Source: an uncultured Oscillospiraceae bacterium
GTDB taxonomy: Bacteria > Bacillota > Clostridia > Oscillospirales > Acutalibacteraceae
DNA length: 64,000 nucleotides
Direction of reading: 5' to 3'
Assembly (NCBI GenBank): GCA_900543395.1
Contig: UQQT01000001.1
Span: 44,618-108,617 of the forward strand
The translations under genes and the position numbers were made by a program. Positions 58,927-64,000 of the stretch are shown in pieces; the stretch's first letter is position 1; every line of letters begins with the position of its first letter. A model generated the notes under the pieces. That model did not search any database and had not been told where the DNA came from. It was given only the letters and a program-made list of their open reading frames with translations.

Positions 58927-59049
58927 TCCCGCCGTGTATTTTTATTTATTATGAGACTTGCGATGTTGTTAATAACAATGCGTCAGCAAAATGAAATTCC
59001 CGGGTTTCCGTCGGCAAAATCAAAATAAAAAATCTCTGCCTTTACCCCG

Positions 59050-59066
59050 GGAAGACAATGTCTTCC
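59050..59066. repeat. GGAAGACAATGTCTTCC palindrome
   Basis: Same unit as at 22482, with the same flank CCTACATATTTTGTTTACGC. Followed at 59104 by the heptad words ACCGACCGCTGATCACTT, close to the thiI gene end. Confidence 0.6.
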
Positions 59067-59116
59067 CCTACATATTTTGTTTACGCTTCAAAATAACACA
59101 CTATACCGACCGCTGA

Positions 59117-60298
59117 TCACTTATTATAATAAATAACTTCGTGCTTTGCCGTCTCGACTGCCTTTTTCATCATTTCCCCGTCGTATGCCATTGCCTCGGC
59201 TTCTCTTGCCGACTCTACCGTAGGTCTTGTTTTCGGGTGCTTGGGCGTAAACACGGTACAGCAGTCCTCATACGGCTGAATCGAAATATCGAACGCGTCG
59301 ATTTTACGCGATATGTCTATAATCTCACTCTTATCCATGCCTATGCACGGACGGAAAACGGGGATTTCGGCGGCGTCGTCGGTGCATTGAAGCGCGTATA
59401 TCGTCTGCGAAGCGACCTGACCGACGCTCTCGCCCGTTATCAGAGCCGAACACTTTGTCCTGCGCGCGATTTCATTCGAAATTTTCATCATAAGACGTCT
59501 CATTACGATTGTAAACATATCCTCGGGGGCTTTGTCGCGGATAGATTCCTGTATTTCCGTAAAATGAACGGTGTACAAGTCGATTCGTCCGCAGTATTTC
59601 GCTACCTTTTTAAGAAGCTCGTGAACCTTTATCTCCGCACGCTCGGACGTATAAGGCGGTGATGCAAAATGAACTGCCGTAAGGGAAACTCCGCGCTTTG
59701 CCATCATCCACGCCGCAACGGGGCTGTCGATACCGCCGGAAATAAGTATAGCCGCCCTGCCGGACGTGCCTGTGGGCATACCGCCCGCGCCCTTTATCTG
59801 ACTGCCTCTGACGAAAGCGTACTTGTCGCGGACCTCGACGGTTACCGTAACCTCGGGGTTGTGAACGTCGACCTTTATTCCGGGGTAATTTTCGAGAATA
59901 ACGCCGCCGACCTCGTCGCAGATTCGAGGCGAATTGAACGGGAATTTCTTATCCGAACGCTTCGCCGCGACCTTGAACGTCTTAGCAAACGACAGCTCAT
60001 CCCTTAAATATTCGACCGCCGTTTTCTTGATAACCTCGATATCCTTATCGCACGCGGCGGCTCTCGAAAGAGCCGCAACGCCGAAAACATGCTTTATAAC
60101 CTCGACCGCCTCGTCGAGATCCTCGTTCTCATTATCGGGTTCAATCGTAATCGTCGACTGCGCTTTCGTGAAAGTGAAGCTTCCGACCTCCTCTTTCAGC
60201 CTGTTTTTGATGTTTTTAACGAGAATATCCTCGAACGTCGAACGGTTGAGTCCCTTTAACGCGATTTCTCCGTCCTTTAACAAAATTACTTCCTTCAT
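59117..60298 (-). CDS. thiI: tRNA 4-thiouridine synthetase
   Basis: 393 residues: NFLD/THUMP RNA-binding region (about 1-165) and a PP-loop AMP-forming domain with ISGGIDSPVAAWMMAKRG; the conserved Cys segments (SALITGESVGQVASQT; EDCCTVFTPKHP) are present. No C-terminal rhodanese domain, as in most Gram-positives. It thiolates U8 of tRNA and may also take part in thiamine thiazole synthesis. The cysteine desulfurase encoded 14 nt upstream is the expected sulfur donor. Confidence 0.95.
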   Translation of the reverse strand: MKEVILLKDGEIALKGLNRSTFEDILVKNIKNRLKEEVGSFTFTKAQSTITIEPDNENEDLDEAVEVIKHVFGVAALSRAAACDKDIEVIKKTAVEYLRDELSFAKTFKVAAKRSDKKFPFNSPRICDEVGGVILENYPGIKVDVHNPEVTVTVEVRDKYAFVRGSQIKGAGGMPTGTSGRAAILISGGIDSPVAAWMMAKRGVSLTAVHFASPPYTSERAEIKVHELLKKVAKYCGRIDLYTVHFTEIQESIRDKAPEDMFTIVMRRLMMKISNEIARRTKCSALITGESVGQVASQTIYALQCTDDAAEIPVFRPCIGMDKSEIIDISRKIDAFDISIQPYEDCCTVFTPKHPKTRPTVESAREAEAMAYDGEMMKKAVETAKHEVIYYNK

Positions 60299-60312
60299 AA
60301 TTTATAAATCCT

Positions 60313-61440
60313 TTATCTTCTTATTCTCGAAACCGCGGCGGCGATTGCGTCGACGGTTTCGTTCATTTCCTCGTCCGTAGTAAAGCGCGACATGCTGATT
60401 CTGATTGCCGAATGCGTCCTGTCCGAGGGCAGTCCTATCGCCTTTAAAACCTCGGAATCGTGTCCTCGCTTGCATGCCGAGCCCGCCGAGATGTAAATTC
60501 CCCTTTCGGAAAGTGAATTTACGACAGTCTGCGACGGAAGCCCCGTCACGGACATATTAATAATATAAGGGAGAGAATCCGCCGGCGAATTTATATAAAC
60601 GCCCGGAATTCTCGTGACCTTTTCGATAAATCGGTCACGGACTCCCCTTACCTTTTCAAATGAAGCGTCTATGTCGCCGAGCTCGGCAGCCGCCGCTCCG
60701 AAGCCTGCGATATTCGGCATCGCCTCGGTGCCGGAGAAAACGCCGTTTTCCTGTCCGCCGCCGACGACGTAGGGCTTGATTCGTACGCCTTTTTTTATAT
60801 ACAGCGCGCCCGCGCCCTTGGGACCGTGAATTTTATGACTGCTGACGGAGATTAAATCCGCTCCTATCTTCGACGGCTTTACGTGAATTTTTCCGAACGC
60901 CTGTACCGCGTCGACATGAATCAACGCAGGTGCGCCCGCTCGCATTACCGCCGTTTTGATATTCTGAACCGGGTTTATTGTACCAAGCTCGTTATTCACC
61001 ATCATAATCGATACGAGAATCGTATTTTTATTTATAACGGAATATAAATCGTTTAACGAAAAACGTCCGAAATTATCCGGGCGGAGTCTTATTACCTCGA
61101 AGCCCTGCTCCTCAAGTCTTTTCATAGCCTCGTTAACGCTCGGATGCTCAAGCGAGGTTGTGACTATTCTGTTTCCCCTGCGCCTGTTCGCATAGACCGC
61201 GCCGAATATCGCGGTGTTGTTAGCCGCGGTTCCCGACGAAGTAAAGTAAACCTCGTCCGGAGAGCATGAGAAAGCGCGCGCAATCCTTGCTCTCGCATTT
61301 TCGAGCACGCGCGAAGCCTCAACGCCTTTTTTATGAAGAGACGACGGGTTGCCCCACGAGTGAGTAAGCGTTTCAACCATTTCGTTTACCGCCTCGGGAC
61401 AGACCTTTGTCGTCGCGGAGTTGTCAAGATATATTTCCAA
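60313..61440 (-). CDS. cysteine desulfurase (NifS/IscS family)
   Basis: 375 residues. PLP-binding Lys in SVSSHKIHGPKGAGALY, N-terminus YLDNSATTKVCPEAV, and the flexible-loop Cys in ISAGSACKRGHDSEVL. Takes sulfur from cysteine and, judging by the neighbour, passes it to ThiI for tRNA thiolation. 14 nt gap to thiI, so one operon. Confidence 0.95.
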   Translation of the reverse strand: MEIYLDNSATTKVCPEAVNEMVETLTHSWGNPSSLHKKGVEASRVLENARARIARAFSCSPDEVYFTSSGTAANNTAIFGAVYANRRRGNRIVTTSLEHPSVNEAMKRLEEQGFEVIRLRPDNFGRFSLNDLYSVINKNTILVSIMMVNNELGTINPVQNIKTAVMRAGAPALIHVDAVQAFGKIHVKPSKIGADLISVSSHKIHGPKGAGALYIKKGVRIKPYVVGGGQENGVFSGTEAMPNIAGFGAAAAELGDIDASFEKVRGVRDRFIEKVTRIPGVYINSPADSLPYIINMSVTGLPSQTVVNSLSERGIYISAGSACKRGHDSEVLKAIGLPSDRTHSAIRISMSRFTTDEEMNETVDAIAAAVSRIRR

Positions 61441-61814
61441 AGCTGAAGCTCATTCCTTTCGAATTAATATATCAGTATATAATATTCAGATACCCGGTAT
61501 AATGTGAAGCATTATCATGTATACACCGATGCCGGAGATTATAGAAAAAAAGAGAGACGAAGCCCGGACCTAAAACGATGTAACCCGCCGTTACGGGCAG
61601 GGATGTCTTAAACGAGTATAAAATTGTTTTCCTTTTCATTTGTGAAAAGCCTTTGCTTCTTTTTTCTTTTCCTCTTCAATAACGAATTTACCGTCAAACA
61701 ATTGTATTATAACAAATAATGTATTAAAATGATAGAGGAAAAACAATAATTTACACATTCATTTAATAAACCGTGAATATAATTATTACGCACTACAAAT
61801 AACGGAGGAAAAAC
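61441..61814. other. intergenic region holding an amino-acid exporter relic
   Basis: Apart from the azlC/azlD-like relic (61486-61639) there is no gene. The right part is AT-rich and holds the promoter of the CBS gene, whose exact boxes I could not choose. Confidence 0.4.
61486..61639 (-). pseudogene. azlC/azlD-like deletion relic
   Basis: From the ATG at 61639 (AAAGG upstream) the sequence reads MKRKTILYSFKTSLPVTAGYIVLG, like the start of AzlC branched-chain amino-acid exporters. After ~32 residues it breaks, and another frame gives SGIGVYMIMLHIIPGI and a stop at 61486, like the end of the partner AzlD. A single deletion across a neighbouring azlC-azlD pair would produce this. Confidence 0.45.
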
Positions 61815-62228
61815 ATGAACGTCGCATTTTTTATTAAACCCAAGCAGGACACAGCTTATCTTTACAGCGATTTCAGCATTCGTCAAGCGCTCGAAAAGAT
61901 GAAAAACTGCGGATACACGGCGATTCCGGTTATCTCGCGCGAGGGGAAATACGTAGGAACGGTAAGCGAGGGCGATTTTCTCTGGCTTATATTAAAAGAG
62001 GGCGCGTCGCTCGAGGACGTATCGCTTATAAAGGAGCTTGAACATATCCCCGTGACGAAAATAATTAAATCTGAAAAATACAAGGCGGTAAATTTCAGTG
62101 AGAATATAGAAAAGCTTTTTAATATGGCACTTGAACAAAATTTCGTACCCGTTGTCGACGACCTCGGCTCGTTCAGCGGAATCGTAACCAGAAGGTCTAT
62201 ACTGTCGTATTTGATGAATACAATGTAA
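61815..62228 (+). CDS. CBS-domain protein
   Basis: 137 residues, two CBS motifs (about 8-70 and 75-135): KMKNCGYTAIPVISREGKYVGTVSEGDFLW and ALEQNFVPVVDDLGSFSGIVTRRSILSYL. Stand-alone CBS pairs usually bind adenine nucleotides and regulate a partner. GGAGG lies ~7 nt before the ATG. No partner gene is adjacent. Confidence 0.9.
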   Translation: MNVAFFIKPKQDTAYLYSDFSIRQALEKMKNCGYTAIPVISREGKYVGTVSEGDFLWLILKEGASLEDVSLIKELEHIPVTKIIKSEKYKAVNFSENIEKLFNMALEQNFVPVVDDLGSFSGIVTRRSILSYLMNTM

Positions 62229-62261
62229 TACCGACGAAAAGATTCTTTATTTTTATTACAG

Positions 62262-62397
62262 TATTAATCATAAAATTCAAGAATTAATTATAAAATTCGA
62301 GAATTAATCATTTTAAGCCGAGAATTAATTATAAAATTCAAGAATTAATCATTTTAAACATAGAATTAATTATATAATTAATTTGAATCGTTAATTC
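62262..62397. repeat. left AATTAAT repeat array beside the AlbA_2 gene
   Basis: Six or more ~18-22 bp units built on GAATTAATTATAAAATTC / GAATTAATCATTTTAA. The 55 bp at 62319-62373 are identical to 63946-64000 upstream of the same gene. Confidence 0.8.
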
Positions 62398-62402
62398 AAA
62401 AG

Positions 62403-62425
62403 AACCCCGGAGCTTTTCCGAGGTT
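62403..62425. terminator. terminator after the AlbA_2 gene
   Basis: AACCCCGGA/TTCCGAGGTT stem flanked by T-runs on both strands (CGTTTTTTTATT plus strand, TTCTTTTG minus strand). Confidence 0.65.
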
Positions 62426-62435
62426 CGTTTTTTTA

Positions 62436-63869
62436 TTATAAATCCCCTCTTATATATTTTTGATTCTGACTTTTCGGCTTATCGGGATTCAGCATCCTTA
62501 TATCTCCGCTGTCGATAAGAGGTTTTAAAATATGAGACATAACGTGATTTTTTGATTTGCCGATAAAATCGACAATCTCCGTACGCGTTCTCGGAGTCGA
62601 GCAAAAATCAATAAGCGATTCGTTTATATTCGCAGAATCGAAATACAGCCCGTTTTTCATAACAACCTTAAATTCGCCGTGAAGCACGGAAAAAATCGGC
62701 GCGGGCAGTCCCGCTTTCGAAAACTCGTTTCGCATTGTCGGAATTCCCGAATACCTGTTCTCTGTAATTTTCAAAAGCTCGAGCATATTTGCAAGCTCGG
62801 CATTTCTCGTCTCCGGGCGGACTTTTCCGAGCGCGTCAATCGTAATTTTACCGTAAAGACCTCCGCTGTTCGTTATCTCCATCCTGTCCCGGTACATTTC
62901 GATTCGAACGGGTACGTTTTCTGTATAAATGCTGTAATCCCTGTGAACGAGCGCGTTGAGAATAGCTTCACGCACAGCTTTAATCGGATATTCGGGTCGG
63001 TCAATTCTGCGTCCGTTTTCATCTATTATCGTTTTCGTACGGCTGTTTTTTCTCACAAATTCGACAGCTTCGCCGAGCATATCGGGAATCGCTCCGGTAA
63101 TTCTTTTATTGTCAATAAAACGCTCACCGTCGCCGCCGACTGTTCCGTGTTCGGTACCGGGGAGAGCTACCGCGGTAATGCACAGCCGGGGAAAGTACGT
63201 CTGCGGGTATAAAGAAAAAGTCATCAGCCCCGCAAGCGTGGGAACGCCCTTTACGGTTATACCCATTAAATCCATTATATCTTTTTCGCTCACATTTTCA
63301 GAAAGATTTTTTCGCTCGTCCTTTACGGCTTTAAAATAATCGTCAAGGCGGTCTTTATTTATCATTATATTAAAATCCGCATTTTCAACCGTTCTGATAT
63401 CGTCGCGTGTTCTCTTTCTGAACGCGTCATAGCTGTATATTTCGTATTCGCTCATCGGTTCGTCGGATTCGCCGACTCTGACATACGAACCCTTTACCCT
63501 GCCGACGCCCCTGTAAAAAACGGGACGTTCGGAAATATCAACGCCGGGAATTTCTGCGGAAACGATAATTTTTCCGTCCTCTTCACACACGGTAAACAAG
63601 GCTCTGACAACAGGCTCCATCTGCTTGCACTGCTGGTTTACTTTTTTCTGTAAATCCTGCGCGTCGTAAACGCCGTTTACTGAATAATTGTCGCTCTCGT
63701 CTATTCCGAATATTATAATACCGCCGCCGTCCTGATTCGAAAACGACGATAATGTGTCAAACAACCGCGTGGGACACCCTTTCGCCGCCGATTTAAGCTC
63801 GATTGTCTGCGTTTCGGTTTTCATACGCCTTATATCGGATATCAATTTTTTTAAATCCTCGCTCTGCAT
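62436..63869 (-). CDS. AlbA_2 (Schlafen-type) ATP-binding regulator-like protein
   Basis: 477 residues, COG2865 plan: N-terminal AlbA_2 DNA-binding domain (about 15-125: ESIELKSA-like ETQTIELKSAAKGCP, SSFSNQDGGGIIIFGIDE), a middle region, the GHKL-like YPIKAVREAILNALVHRDYS motif (~300), and a C-terminal winged helix (FCSTPRTRTEIVDFIGKSKNHVMSHIL). AGGAGGG lies 7 nt before the ATG. Members are thought to be regulators or defence-associated proteins; a specific role is unknown. It has its own promoter and is flanked on both sides by the same repeat array, which suggests self-binding operators or a mobile unit. Confidence 0.85.
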   Translation of the reverse strand: MQSEDLKKLISDIRRMKTETQTIELKSAAKGCPTRLFDTLSSFSNQDGGGIIIFGIDESDNYSVNGVYDAQDLQKKVNQQCKQMEPVVRALFTVCEEDGKIIVSAEIPGVDISERPVFYRGVGRVKGSYVRVGESDEPMSEYEIYSYDAFRKRTRDDIRTVENADFNIMINKDRLDDYFKAVKDERKNLSENVSEKDIMDLMGITVKGVPTLAGLMTFSLYPQTYFPRLCITAVALPGTEHGTVGGDGERFIDNKRITGAIPDMLGEAVEFVRKNSRTKTIIDENGRRIDRPEYPIKAVREAILNALVHRDYSIYTENVPVRIEMYRDRMEITNSGGLYGKITIDALGKVRPETRNAELANMLELLKITENRYSGIPTMRNEFSKAGLPAPIFSVLHGEFKVVMKNGLYFDSANINESLIDFCSTPRTRTEIVDFIGKSKNHVMSHILKPLIDSGDIRMLNPDKPKSQNQKYIRGDL

Positions 63870-63900
63870 AATATGTCCCTCCTGTTTAACTCTTGAATTT

Positions 63901-63929
63901 ATTATACAACATTAATTATATTTTATCAA
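63901..63929 (-). promoter_or_regulatory. promoter of the AlbA_2 gene
   Basis: On the minus strand TTGATA (63924-63929), 17-bp spacer, TATAAT (63901-63906), about 30 bp before the start codon. The AATTAAT repeat array abuts and overlaps the -35 region, so a protein binding the repeats would affect this promoter. Confidence 0.78.
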
Positions 63930-64000
63930 GATTAATTATAAAATTCGAGAATTAATTATAAAATTCAAGAATTAATCATTTTAAACATAGAATTAATTAT
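63911..64000. repeat. right AATTAAT repeat array upstream of the AlbA_2 gene
   Basis: About five units of the same repeat as at 62262-62397, running to the window edge. The last 55 bp match the left array exactly. Confidence 0.8.

Noticed and set aside
62262..62397. CRISPR array
   Set aside because: Units are 18-22 bp, AT-only and without unique spacers; they are tandem, degenerate repeats and there are no cas genes.
1..64000. tRNA and rRNA genes
   Set aside because: I looked for T-arm (GGTTCGAATCC-like) and conserved rRNA words on both strands and found no convincing candidate.

Overview
This window looks like the chromosome of an uncultured or little-studied gut or rumen Clostridia member, close to Ruminococcaceae/Oscillospirales. 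The evidence is typical Gram-positive ribosome binding sites and sigma-A promoters, type III glutamine synthetase, DUF4358 lipoproteins, BspA-type leucine-rich repeats, and many secreted proteins carrying cohesin-like and dockerin modules. There are galactoside-cleaving enzymes of families GH27, GH2 and GH35. No rRNA, tRNA, CRISPR array or prophage was seen.

Layout. 0-2 kb: PP2C phosphatase and FHA protein (Ser/Thr phospho-signalling). 2-3 kb: IS remnant and a broken amidase gene. 3-15 kb: three secreted dockerin proteins of one subtype, interleaved with a MIF-like tautomerase, a GH27 alpha-galactosidase, a DUF2804 protein, and a GHMP sugar kinase/sugar nucleotidyltransferase pair. 15-18.5 kb: phosphoesterase, YhcH-like protein, dipeptidase, BirA. 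18.6-22 kb: a hypB/oxidoreductase deletion relic and glutamine synthetase. 22.5-31 kb: envelope acylation genes (SGNH, DHHW, MBOAT), an acquired aminoglycoside-phosphotransferase-like gene, and an alpha/beta hydrolase. 31-36 kb: FTR-like protein, thioredoxin, NrdR, CCA enzyme, GH2. 36-39 kb: decayed IS, ECF transporter S component, zinc-ribbon protein. 39-47.3 kb: a compact seven-gene run of surface proteins, all on the minus strand. 47.3-48.8 kb: a tyrosine recombinase inside perfect 29-bp inverted repeats. 49-61.6 kb: metabolism, a membrane-tethered sigma factor, an MFS transporter, GH35, a patatin, ThiI and cysteine desulfurase. 61.8-64 kb: a CBS protein and an AlbA_2/Schlafen-type regulator bracketed by repeats.

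Two systems stand out. First, 47358-48779 has the architecture of an invertible promoter switch. A consensus promoter lies just inside the right inverted repeat and now fires straight into a strong terminator. After inversion it would fire into the seven-gene surface cluster, whose first start codon is 30 bp beyond the left repeat. The cis-encoded recombinase lies between the repeats. Second, a family of about 250-bp elements occurs seven times. Five copies encode a 24-residue hydrophobic peptide (M-T/A-E/D-A... ending K-K), and all seven have a convergent small RNA gene with a consensus promoter. The layout is that of a type I toxin-antitoxin locus. Two copies have lost the peptide but kept the RNA gene.

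Other notable items are short repeats that supply stop codons and C-termini to several unrelated genes, a MITE-like element, gene-pair deletion relics (hypB/oxidoreductase and probably azlC/azlD), and several families of intergenic palindromes. All functions are read from sequence and family knowledge; nothing was searched or computed with software.
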